Positions 1 to 6,343 of a stretch of 21,851 bases of DNA are shown here, in pieces. The stretch covers positions 1-21,851 of the IMG/VR virus record IMGVR_UViG_3300005549_000033, one strand, 5' to 3'. Position 1 is the first letter of the stretch; the number at the start of each line of letters is the position of its first letter. Source of the DNA: a virus. Both the position numbers and the translations under genes were made by a program. The notes under the pieces are model-generated. The model was not told the DNA's origin and did no database searches. It saw nothing but the letters and a program-made list of their open reading frames with translations.

Positions 1-593
1 CCCGCGATGATATCGCCCGCCTGGTGGAGTCGGGCATCTCGTCAGGGCTGAGCCCGGTCGAGCTGGGCTCCGCTATCCGCGAGGCGACCGCCTTCAACGA
101 GGCACGGGCCGAGATGATCTCTCGCACCGAGACCATGTTCGCCTATAACGACGCCGCGCTGCGGACGTACCACGAGCTAGGCGCGGAGCGAGTGCAGGCC
201 ATCGACGGCGACCAGGACGAGGAGTGCGCCGCGCGCGACGGGCGCGAGTTCACGGTCGACGAGGCGTACAACATTACCGACCATCCAAACGGCACCCTGG
301 ACTGGATACCGATTGTGCCGGCCAAGGGGGAAGTGGTTGATCGGCCCGGCCCGGCCATGTGGGCCGGCATCGCCGAAATGGCCAAGGCCGCTAGTGTCCC
401 ACTGGAGATCCCAGCGCCCATCGTCCACGTCGAGGCTGCGCCAGCGCCGATCGTCAACATGGACACCTCGCAGTTCGCTGCCGCGCTGCTGGAGATCAAG
501 GCCGAGCTGGCCAAGCCCAAGCCCAAGGTCATCGGCTTTGAGCGGGATGCCAACGGCAACCTGCTGGGCCTCAAGTATGAGGAGACGCCATGA
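1..593 (+). CDS. Phage Mu gpF-like minor head (head morphogenesis) protein, C-terminal part
   Basis: The frame is open from base 3 at the left edge (RDDIARLVESG...), so the 5' end lies outside the window and the GTG at 24 is only an internal codon. The first ~95 visible residues carry the signature of the Mu gpF / SPP1 gp7 minor head family: RTETMFAYNDAAL, then AIDGDQDEECAARDGREF with its two acidic residues and Cys, then DHPNGTLDW. Proteins of this family sit inside or at the portal vertex and act in head assembly and DNA packaging or ejection. The remaining ~95 residues are Pro/Ala-rich and end in a short RDANGNLLGL segment often seen at the C-terminus of portal-associated proteins. The stop overlaps the next start (ATGA at 590). 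The portal gene is presumably just upstream; fusion to portal cannot be excluded. Confidence 0.85.
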   Translation, partial: RDDIARLVESGISSGLSPVELGSAIREATAFNEARAEMISRTETMFAYNDAALRTYHELGAERVQAIDGDQDEECAARDGREFTVDEAYNITDHPNGTLDWIPIVPAKGEVVDRPGPAMWAGIAEMAKAASVPLEIPAPIVHVEAAPAPIVNMDTSQFAAALLEIKAELAKPKPKVIGFERDANGNLLGLKYEETP

Positions 594-880
594 TCGTCAC
601 CCCCGTGCGCCAATGGGAATGCCCGAACTGCTCCTTTACCGATGTGACCCACGAGGCGCGACCTCACTCGCGCTTCCATGCTTGCGCTGGGCTCCACGGC
701 CTGTCCGCTCCGATGGTCCAAGCCGGGCAACGGGTGCGGGTGACGGCGGTGGATCGGGAGGACTACATCGGCACGGAGAAGGTCGGCCCGGTAATGGCCG
801 TCAAGACTGAACGCGCGGACGGCAGCAACGATGTCGCCGTCTTCGCCCCCACCGCAACCGCAGCAGCCAAGGAGCTCTAG
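590..880 (+). CDS. Small zinc-ribbon-like phage protein of the head module
   Basis: A 96-residue protein that starts in an ATGA overlap with the minor head gene and has GAGGAG upstream of the ATG. Near the N-terminus it has a CPNC pair (residues 11-14) followed by HSRFHAC, consistent with a Cys/His zinc-binding ribbon. The C-terminal half (GQRVRVTAVDREDYIG... DVAVFAPTATA) looks like a small beta domain. Similar small proteins occur beside portal and minor head genes in actinobacteriophages, but I know no assigned function. Its position suggests a virion or assembly role. The next gene starts immediately after its TAG stop. Confidence 0.7.
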   Translation: MIVTPVRQWECPNCSFTDVTHEARPHSRFHACAGLHGLSAPMVQAGQRVRVTAVDREDYIGTEKVGPVMAVKTERADGSNDVAVFAPTATAAAKEL

Positions 881-1354
881 ATGGCTTGGACCAACTCGAA
901 GATATTCCAGCAGACGTTGCTCGACGCGCTCGGCAACACGATGGCGATGGACCTCGATACGTCCGCCGACATCCCCAAGGTGGCGCTGTTCGACAACACC
1001 ATCACCCCTTCCCAGACCGTCTCGGCCGCCAACTCGGCCTATGCGGCTGGGGTGTGGGCCTCGGGTGGGGTATCGGACGCCTCAGGCTGGCCTGCTGCTG
1101 GCAGGGTGCTGGCCTCGATCACTTGGGCCGCCTCAGCGGGCGTGCTGACCTACGACGCGGCCGACACGGTGAGCGCCAACAGCACCACAACGCTGACCAA
1201 CGCCTACGGCTGTCTGGTCTATGACGACACCCTGACCACTCCGGTGGCCGATCAGGGCATCTGCTACAACTACTTCGGGGGTGCCAACTCGGTGGTGTCC
1301 GGGACGTTCACCGTGGTGTGGAACACTGCGGGCATCTTCGCCCTGACCCTCTAA
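881..1354 (+). CDS. Virion accessory protein (hypothetical)
   Basis: A 157-residue protein. ATG at 881 directly follows the previous stop and is preceded by AAGGAG (869-874) at 6-nt spacing, so the start is well supported. The sequence is rich in Ala, Thr, Ser, Asn and Val with few charges, as expected of an all-beta virion surface protein. Recognisable elements include NSKIFQQTLLDAL at the N-terminus, LTNAYGCLVYDDT and ADQGICYNYFGG in the second half, and a GTFTVVWNTAGIF C-terminus. This arrangement is widespread among actinobacteriophage structural clusters without an assigned biochemical role. It is followed after 14 nt by the repeat-containing fibre-like gene, suggesting the two products act together on the virion surface. 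Confidence 0.65.
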   Translation: MAWTNSKIFQQTLLDALGNTMAMDLDTSADIPKVALFDNTITPSQTVSAANSAYAAGVWASGGVSDASGWPAAGRVLASITWAASAGVLTYDAADTVSANSTTTLTNAYGCLVYDDTLTTPVADQGICYNYFGGANSVVSGTFTVVWNTAGIFALTL

Positions 1355-1368
1355 GGCGGTAGCCCGCC

Positions 1369-3018
1369 GTGGCGCTGACAGGTACCGATCGCGGCACTGG
1401 CACCAAGAACTCGTCGGCGACCACCATCACGCTGTCGCCGAACGCCAACATCGGCGTCGGCTCGATGCTGGTGCTGGTGTTCGCAACCGACAACGCCCAC
1501 GCCGGGGGCACCGCCTTTACCACCTTCACCTGCACCGATAACGTCGGGGCGGGCAATACCTGGACCGCTCGGCAGGTTCCGCTGTACGACCCCGGTGCAG
1601 CCTCGGCTGGCGTAGCTGGCGCGATCTTCACGACCAGCATGAACGTCGGGCAGATCCTTTCTACCTCGGTCATCACGGTCACGGTGGATACCGCCACGGT
1701 TGCCTCCGCGTGGGCGTTGATCGAGATCGCGCCCACCTCCGGCAATATCGTCTCCTACGTCACCGGTGGAGTGAACACCGGCGCAGGCACCGCCGCTCCG
1801 ACGGTGACGACCGGCTCGATCAGCAACACCCACGCGGTGATCGGCGGCGTGTTCGCTGAGAACACCGCCTCCAGCGCCGATCCGTGGGTCGGTGACGCCG
1901 ATACCTCTAACGGCAACTGGTCCACCGAGCAGCACACCGGCGTCACTGCCTCGACCTCAGGCACCTCGGTTGGCGCGCAGTACAAGGTCGCCACCGCCAC
2001 CGCGACGCAGACCTACAACCCCACTGCCTCGGCTGGCACGCCCGACTGCATCCTGGCCTGGATCGAGCTGCGCGAGGATGTCAACGCCGCGGCTGGCAAG
2101 GCATCAGGCACCGGAGCGGCCAGTGCGGCTGCTATCTCCCTGGCGCCGGCTGGCGGATTGTCGAGTGGCACCGGCTCGGCTGGTGCTGCGGCTGACAGCG
2201 TTTCCCCAACTGCGGGGGTTAGCGCAGGGACCGGCGCGGCCTCCGCCGCCACGGTTGCCACTGGCAAGGAGGCACCGGCTGGTAATGCGGCCGGCACGGG
2301 AGCGGCCAGCGGGCCGAGCCTCAAGGTCGCACCTGGATCAGGCGCCGCAAGTGGAGTTGGGGCTGCTGGTGCTGCGGCAGCCTCGATGGCGCCCAACGCG
2401 GCGAACGCGAGTGGCACGGGAGCCTCGGGCTCCGCCACCAGCAGCGTCGCGCCGGTCATCGGAGCTGCCTCTGGCACCGGAGCGGCTGGCAATGGCTCCG
2501 CCAGTCTGCAACCCAACGCGGGCAATGCCAGTGGCTCTGGCGCGGCCGGCTCCGACAGTTCCTCAGTCGCTCCGACCGTCCAGGTTGCGGCCGGGACCGG
2601 CATCGCCTCGGGTGCCAACGGCTCAGAGGACGCCAGCCCGCTTATCGCCTCGGGCACTGGCGCGGCAGCCGGTGCCTCGCTGGCGCTGGCACCGCATGGC
2701 GGCAACGCTGCCGGAGCCGGGGCGGGCTACGACGCCACCGCCACGACCGGCGGGGCTGCGACCGATGCCTCGGCCGCGAACGCGGTCGCTACGGGGTCGG
2801 CCTACGACCCGACCGTCTCAACCTCTGCCGTGGCCGTTGGCCCACCTCGTCACGGGCCACGTCTGGGTGCGGCACGGGTCACCGGACCCGCTGGGCGCCG
2901 CCACATCACCATTCGGGCCAAGGCTGCTACCGCACACGGGCGCGGCTCTGCCTTCGATGCGATTACGACTTGGAATGACGATGAAACCGCCCTACTCCTG
3001 CTGCTGGAGGCTGCATGA
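1369..3018 (+). CDS. Fibre-like virion protein with N-terminal beta domain and Ala/Gly/Ser/Thr-rich repeats
   Basis: A 549-residue protein starting at GTG 1369, with AAGGCGG at 1353-1359 as a plausible ribosome site. Residues 1 to ~240 form a globular, Thr/Ala/Val-rich, probably jelly-roll-like beta domain (for example AWALIEIAP, CILAWIELRED). From residue 245 (nt 2101) a tract of about eleven 20-residue repeats follows, consensus roughly NASGTGAAGxAxxSVAPxAG. A degenerate unit and a basic segment come next, then an acidic/hydrophobic C-terminus ending LLLLLEAA. Similar (A)xGTGxA repeats occur in actinobacteriophage surface proteins. The low charge and many Ser/Thr make it a conceivable O-glycosylation acceptor for the enzymes encoded at 6344-11714; this is inference. 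The stop overlaps the next start (ATGA). Confidence 0.75.
   Translation: MALTGTDRGTGTKNSSATTITLSPNANIGVGSMLVLVFATDNAHAGGTAFTTFTCTDNVGAGNTWTARQVPLYDPGAASAGVAGAIFTTSMNVGQILSTSVITVTVDTATVASAWALIEIAPTSGNIVSYVTGGVNTGAGTAAPTVTTGSISNTHAVIGGVFAENTASSADPWVGDADTSNGNWSTEQHTGVTASTSGTSVGAQYKVATATATQTYNPTASAGTPDCILAWIELREDVNAAAGKASGTGAASAAAISLAPAGGLSSGTGSAGAAADSVSPTAGVSAGTGAASAATVATGKEAPAGNAAGTGAASGPSLKVAPGSGAASGVGAAGAAAASMAPNAANASGTGASGSATSSVAPVIGAASGTGAAGNGSASLQPNAGNASGSGAAGSDSSSVAPTVQVAAGTGIASGANGSEDASPLIASGTGAAAGASLALAPHGGNAAGAGAGYDATATTGGAATDASAANAVATGSAYDPTVSTSAVAVGPPRHGPRLGAARVTGPAGRRHITIRAKAATAHGRGSAFDAITTWNDDETALLLLLEAA
2101..2766 (+). repeat. In-frame tandem repeat tract, 60-nt period
   Basis: Repeat units begin with Ala/Ser-(Ser/Ala)-Gly-(Thr/Val/Ser)-Gly at 2101, 2161, 2221, 2287, 2347, 2407, 2467, 2527, 2587, 2647 and 2707. 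Spacing is exactly 60 nt except for one 66-nt unit. Each unit encodes 20 residues with a Gly/Ala-rich first half and an (S)xAPxxG second half. Nucleotide identity between units is incomplete, so the repeat is old or under protein-level selection. A degenerate further unit (ATGSAYDPTVST) starts near 2788. The tract lies wholly inside the coding frame. Confidence 0.85.
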
Positions 3019-3674
3019 CCGCGCTACGCAACGCCGCAACCGCGACACAGACCGTGTTCGACATCGACACGCCGCTGAACATCAACACCTACCCCAAGCC
3101 GTACACCATCGACTCGGAAGTGGTGAACGTGGTCGGTGGCGGCAGCGCAACCTCGATCACCGTGGTGCGCGGCGTGGGTGGCAGCACGGCGGCAGCTCAC
3201 GTCAACGGTACCGCCCTGACCGCCGCCAATGCGTTCAGCGGGGGAGGCGGCGTTGAGAATCCATTGTCATCTGATCTGTTGATGGGCACCCACTTTCTAA
3301 CTGGGACAAGTGCCGGAGGGGCTTACGCAGGTCAGATGGCCATCGGAGATTCTAGCGGGAATGATGGCGGCGCCATCATCCTCAATGCGGGCTATGCCGC
3401 TGCCGCTGGTGACGGTGGGGGGCTTCTGCTTGCCAGTGGTCAAGGCGATGATGGAGCTGCCCTCGAAGCGATCATTGATATCCGGGGGGGGAATGCCGGC
3501 GGTGACATTGATGGGGTGATCCGCATTCAGACGGGCGGTAGCTCTGGTCCTGGGCCATTGGTGTCGGACGGTACCGACGTTCATTACTCGCTCGCTGCGT
3601 TTGTCGCTAACGGGTCTACCGTAGACCAGCTCCGTGATGCTCTCATCGCCGCTGGACTGATGGCTGCGTCCTGA
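3015..3674 (+). CDS. Glycine-rich virion/fibre-like protein, two-part architecture
   Basis: A 219-residue protein translationally coupled to the repeat protein by ATGA, with GGAGG (3006-3010) upstream. Residues 1-75 form one part: TVFDIDTPLN, then SITVVRGVGGSTAAAHVNGT, a pattern common in phage tail, fibre and baseplate proteins. From ~residue 80 the sequence changes to Gly/Ala/Asp-rich stretches (GGAIILNAGYAAAAGDGGGLLLASGQGDDG... GGNAGGDIDGVIRIQTGG) that suggest a glycine-rich or beta-helical fibre segment. It ends in a short helical tail (TVDQLRDALIAAGL) that could trimerise or anchor. Base composition becomes less GC-rich from ~3250, consistent with a module of different origin. Function is unproven; a surface fibre or decoration role is likely. 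Confidence 0.65.
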   Translation: MTALRNAATATQTVFDIDTPLNINTYPKPYTIDSEVVNVVGGGSATSITVVRGVGGSTAAAHVNGTALTAANAFSGGGGVENPLSSDLLMGTHFLTGTSAGGAYAGQMAIGDSSGNDGGAIILNAGYAAAAGDGGGLLLASGQGDDGAALEAIIDIRGGNAGGDIDGVIRIQTGGSSGPGPLVSDGTDVHYSLAAFVANGSTVDQLRDALIAAGLMAAS

Positions 3675-3739
3675 TGCTGCGCGGTGCGCCCGAGCTGCGA
3701 CGGCGGCTGAAGGCGATCAAGACGCTAGAGAAGAACTGA
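3674..3739 (+). CDS. 21-residue micro-ORF resembling the N-terminus of HK97 gp10-like proteins
   Basis: ATG at 3674 overlaps the upstream stop, and its own TGA (3737-3739) overlaps the downstream protease ATG at 3739, giving ATGA junctions at both ends. The peptide is MLRGAPELRRRLKAIKTLEKN. It matches the start of the HK97 gp10-like protein encoded at 12232 (VKGIPELRTRLERIK) at G-PELR-RL--IK. It may be a remnant of a second gp10-like gene truncated to its first codons, or a leader that couples translation of the fibre gene to the protease. Expression is plausible through translational coupling but not demonstrated; there is no strong Shine-Dalgarno. Confidence 0.45.
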   Translation: MLRGAPELRRRLKAIKTLEKN

Positions 3740-4629
3740 TGGCAACCTGGTCCTCGGCATACATCACAGACCTTCCTGACAGCAGCTTCGCCTGCGTCAA
3801 CTCGTCCGGGCGTCACTACCCGCACCACGACGCCTCCGGCCAGCTCGACCTCCCCCATCTAAGAGCTGCTTTGAGCCGGATCGGGGACGCCTCTAACGAG
3901 CAGTGCGGCAAAGCCCACCTTCAGGCCCACGCCGACGCCAACCTCGGTAAGAGTCTGCTACCACTCAAGGCAGAGCCGATGGCTGACGACGAACTGAATG
4001 CCTGGTTCGCCGGCAAAGTTCCTCGTCGACTATTGGCGATCCCGTTTGGTGGTCCGATCCCCAACGGCAAGGCGGGGCTTGATCTCGACGGCGAGTTCTT
4101 CAGCCCCAACACCGACATCTACGGCAAGATCGCCGGACTGCGCAAGACGCGCGAGCGGCTGCTCGACTGGCACCACGGCGCCGACGAGCTGATGCGGCGA
4201 GTGGTGATCGGCAAGACCCTGCTCGACCCCAACCCCGACGAGGATGGCTGGTGGGTGGACGCTTGGCTCAAGGCCGGTTCCCAGCACCTCGAGATGGTCA
4301 AGCGGCTGGTGGAGCGCGGCGCTCAACTGTTCGGCTCGTCGGAGGCCGCCTACAAGAATGTGGCCGACGATGGCGAAATCATGGTCTGGCCGATGATCCT
4401 TGAGACCCTGACCACTCGCCCTACCAATACCCTCTCCGTCCTCCGCCCCAGTAAGGCGATGCTGGACGACATTGAGCCGGTCGATCCCGCCCTGCGCAAG
4501 GTGCTGGACGACCTCGGTGCCCTCAGCGGTTCCCTGACTCCGACCCTCCGTGGCGAGGTGGCGGCGAAGGCTGGGCGCGTGTTGGACGAATCCCTGGAAC
4601 CGTGGACCACCACGGCAAGGAGAACCTAA
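3739..4629 (+). CDS. Prohead (capsid maturation) protease
   Basis: A 296-residue protein. Residues 1-68 (DLPDSSFACV... RHYPHHDASGQLDLPHLRAALSRI... GKAHLQAHADA) resemble the small XkdF-like domain often found before phage proteases. The protease part follows: PIPNGKAGLDLDGEFFSP, LLDWHHG (His145/His146), DEDGWWVDAWLKAG, then ERGAQLFGSSE (Ser200/Ser201), and EIMVWPMILETLTTRPTNTLSVLRP. The His in DWHHG and a Ser in GSSE are the best catalytic candidates for a serine prohead protease that cleaves scaffold and capsid delta domains inside the procapsid. Placement directly upstream of the major capsid gene is canonical. The start is set by the ATGA overlap with the micro-ORF. The C-terminus overlaps an alternative GTG (4602) of the capsid frame. 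Confidence 0.85.
   Translation: MATWSSAYITDLPDSSFACVNSSGRHYPHHDASGQLDLPHLRAALSRIGDASNEQCGKAHLQAHADANLGKSLLPLKAEPMADDELNAWFAGKVPRRLLAIPFGGPIPNGKAGLDLDGEFFSPNTDIYGKIAGLRKTRERLLDWHHGADELMRRVVIGKTLLDPNPDEDGWWVDAWLKAGSQHLEMVKRLVERGAQLFGSSEAAYKNVADDGEIMVWPMILETLTTRPTNTLSVLRPSKAMLDDIEPVDPALRKVLDDLGALSGSLTPTLRGEVAAKAGRVLDESLEPWTTTARRT
4617..4622 (+). promoter_or_regulatory. Shine-Dalgarno AAGGAG deciding the capsid TTG start
   Basis: AAGGAG ends 9 nt before an in-frame TTG at 4632 and sits over the last codons of the protease gene. No comparable site precedes the earlier in-frame GTG at 4602. It therefore favours TTG 4632 as the capsid start. Confidence 0.65.
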
Positions 4630-4631
4630 CG

Positions 4632-5978
4632 TTGGACGACCTCAAGGAGCTGGAAGATCAGCTCGCCAAGCACGCCAACCGCGTCAAGGAGATCGGTGAC
4701 GAGATCAAGACCCTCGTCGAGTCAAACGACACCGAGTCAAAGGCACGTCTGGACGAGCTCCAGAAGGAGCAGCACACCCTGACCGAGGCGGTTGCACCGC
4801 TCTTGGCAGATAAGGAGCGCGCCGAACAGAAGGCCGCCGTCGAGCAGACCCAGCGTCAGCTCGAGAGCCTGATGTCCTCGACCCGCACCGCCAGCAAGGG
4901 CAGCCTGATTGGCGCCGGCCGATCGCCAGACCCGCAGGTACGCGCGGGAGCGTTCCTCGGTTCGCTGGTGGCCCTCAAGTCAGGCGACCCCGACCAGTTC
5001 CACGCCGCCAAGGCCACCCTCGAAGGCATCAGTGCCTACGAAGAGTCGTGGGGCAAGGCCGCACTCGGCACGTCGGACGCGACCGGCGGCTGGATCATCC
5101 CGAATGCGATCGTGGATGACATCATCAAGCCGGCCACGTTCAAGAACGTGTACCGCGACCTGATGACGGTGGTGCCCGGCGTGACCGCCTTCGCGGTCGA
5201 TGCCCCATTCCGCGCCGCATCTCCCAGCCGCGCGGTGATCGCACCGTTCGGCTCAACCAAGGAAAACGTGGACCTGACGTACAACGGCTACGCCGTGACC
5301 ATGTACACCTTGGCCCGCATCCACGATGTCGGCAACCAGTTCCTGCGCCAGTCGCAGGGAGCGGCCGAGACCGATGTCATGCAGGAGCTCGCCACGGCCT
5401 TTGCCCTGGGCGAGGCTTACTACATCCGAGAGGGTTCCGGCTCGTCCCAGCCGTTCGGGTACACCAGTGCCCTGACCAACGGGCCTGCCACCTTCCGGTC
5501 ATCTTTCTCGCCATCGGCCTCCACTCTGGCAGGCTCGATCCTGACCTCCATCGCCGCCGCCGCGGGCGCGTTGTCAGGCAGGGGTCGCACGCCGGACGGA
5601 GCGGTGCTGGCCGCCACCACCTACTGGACCATGGCCTCGCAGGGCCTGGACGGGACGGGCTTCTTCTATGCTCCGGCCGCTGGCCCGAGCGCGATCCGTC
5701 CCGGCACCCTGCTCACGCCGTGGGGCATCCCGGTCTATCCGGATGCCGCGGCCGATAACGAAGGCACGGCCGCCGTCCTCGACAACCTTGTCGTGGCGGA
5801 GTTCAAGTCCTTCAAGATTTACTTCGGCGAGAACTACCGCGTCGATTCGTCGAGCGTGGCCGGCACTCGCTGGGACGCCAACGTCACCGGCTTCCGAGGT
5901 GAGGAAGAGATGGGCTTCGATGCTCGTCCCGCCGTCTACTCGGGTGCCGCTCAGATGATCACTGACGTCTTGCCGTAG
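4632..5978 (+). CDS. HK97-fold major capsid protein with N-terminal scaffold (delta) domain
   Basis: A 448-residue protein from TTG 4632, chosen for its AAGGAG; a GTG at 4602 would add 10 residues and overlap the protease by 28 nt. Residues 1-85 are highly charged and predicted coiled coil (DDLKELEDQLAKHANRVKEIGDEI...), typical of a delta/scaffold domain removed by the protease, perhaps near the Ser/Thr/Gly-rich stretch at residues 82-97. The mature part contains SDATGGWIIP (148-157), FKNVYRDLMTVVPG, and LARIHDVGNQFLRQS. It then has EAYYIREGSGSSQPFGYTS, the capsomer A-domain-like TPWGIPVYPDAA, and FKIYFGENYRVDSS, with late RGEEEMGFDARP. All are familiar features of actinophage HK97-type capsids. 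It lies directly downstream of the protease. A TTG start is unusual for such an abundant protein. Confidence 0.9.
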   Translation: MDDLKELEDQLAKHANRVKEIGDEIKTLVESNDTESKARLDELQKEQHTLTEAVAPLLADKERAEQKAAVEQTQRQLESLMSSTRTASKGSLIGAGRSPDPQVRAGAFLGSLVALKSGDPDQFHAAKATLEGISAYEESWGKAALGTSDATGGWIIPNAIVDDIIKPATFKNVYRDLMTVVPGVTAFAVDAPFRAASPSRAVIAPFGSTKENVDLTYNGYAVTMYTLARIHDVGNQFLRQSQGAAETDVMQELATAFALGEAYYIREGSGSSQPFGYTSALTNGPATFRSSFSPSASTLAGSILTSIAAAAGALSGRGRTPDGAVLAATTYWTMASQGLDGTGFFYAPAAGPSAIRPGTLLTPWGIPVYPDAAADNEGTAAVLDNLVVAEFKSFKIYFGENYRVDSSSVAGTRWDANVTGFRGEEEMGFDARPAVYSGAAQMITDVLP

Positions 5979-6019
5979 CCAATCGGCTCCCCCCTTGCCG
6001 TGGGACATCAGGCAGGACT

Positions 6020-6037
6020 GGCCGGACCTAAGCGGCC
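6020..6037 (+). other. Short hairpin between capsid gene and next gene
   Basis: GGCCG (6020-6024) pairs with CGGCC (6033-6037) around an 8-nt loop in the 86-nt gap after the capsid stop. No T-run follows, so it is not a convincing intrinsic terminator. It could be an RNA-stability or attenuation element. Confidence 0.25.
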
Positions 6038-6064
6038 GCCTAACTTCGTAGCGAGGTGCCATTC

Positions 6065-6259
6065 ATGGCGACCGCCAAGAAACCAGCGGCGAAGCAGCCG
6101 AAGACCTCAGGCGAGGTCGTCTCTGCCTCCGTCGCCGAGTCCATGGCTGCGTATCGGGCCGATCAAGAAGCCGCCGCAGCGAAGCCGGTCAAACCAGCCA
6201 AGCCTGCCCCGGCGATCGAGGAGCAGCCCGCCGCCTACCAGGGTCACGATCGGCGTTAG
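6065..6259 (+). CDS. Small Lys/Ala/Pro-rich protein after the capsid gene
   Basis: A 64-residue protein from ATG 6065, preceded by GCGAGG at about 8 nt; an in-frame GTG at 6056 is less well placed. The sequence is low-complexity and basic at the N-terminus (MATAKKPAAKQPK), has one short amphipathic helix (AESMAAYRADQEAAAA) and a K/P/A repeat (KPVKPAKPAPA), and ends GHDRR. No family is recognised. Its position right after the capsid gene is where decoration or small head-completion proteins are often found, but that is only context. The stop codon lies inside a hairpin that begins a series of three inverted repeats. Confidence 0.6.
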   Translation: MATAKKPAAKQPKTSGEVVSASVAESMAAYRADQEAAAAKPVKPAKPAPAIEEQPAAYQGHDRR

Positions 6260-6281
6260 CGCCGGGCCGGTGCTTCGGCCC
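6252..6281 (+). terminator. Putative hairpin terminator or attenuator at the head-module boundary
   Basis: Two adjacent perfect inverted repeats. GGCG-TTAG-CGCC (6252-6263) contains the stop codon of the preceding gene. GGGCCG (6264-6269) pairs with CGGCCC (6276-6281) across the loop GTGCTT. The downstream sequence TTCATGGGTT has only a weak T content, so this is at best a partial terminator between the capsid genes and the glycosylation island. Confidence 0.4.
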
Positions 6282-6290
6282 TTCATGGGT

Positions 6291-6320
6291 TGACGGGCGT
6301 AGAAGCACCTCCGCCCGTCA
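6291..6320 (+). other. Perfect 9-bp inverted repeat upstream of the island
   Basis: TGACGGGCG (6291-6299) is followed after 12 nt by its exact reverse complement CGCCCGTCA (6312-6320). It lies between the terminator-like hairpin and the AGAGG ribosome site (6334-6338) of the methyltransferase. It could be a second transcription-attenuating hairpin, a protein-binding site, or a trace of the recombination that inserted the island. Confidence 0.5.
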
Positions 6321-6343
6321 CCCGCCTACACTCAGAGGTGCTC

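Noticed and set aside
2013-2705. Minus-strand frame of 230 codons opposite the repeats
   Set aside because: It is the reverse complement of an Ala/Gly repeat, giving an Ala/Pro/Val repeat without any other coding evidence.
2101-2766. Regular 60-nt periodicity as a CRISPR array
   Set aside because: The units are diverged, there are no conserved repeats alternating with unique spacers, and the whole tract is coding.
1892-3256. 454-codon + strand frame overlapping the repeat protein
   Set aside because: Its translation is Arg/Pro-rich low complexity, produced by reading the Ala/Gly/Ser repeat in the wrong frame. The 1369 frame has coupling to both neighbours.
6290-6332. TTGACG at 6290 as a -35 promoter element for the island, or TTG 6290 as the methyltransferase start
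   Set aside because: No -10-like hexamer lies at 16-18 nt, and TACACT (6327) is 31 nt away. The TTG has no ribosome site, while ATG 6344 has AGAGG at 5 nt.
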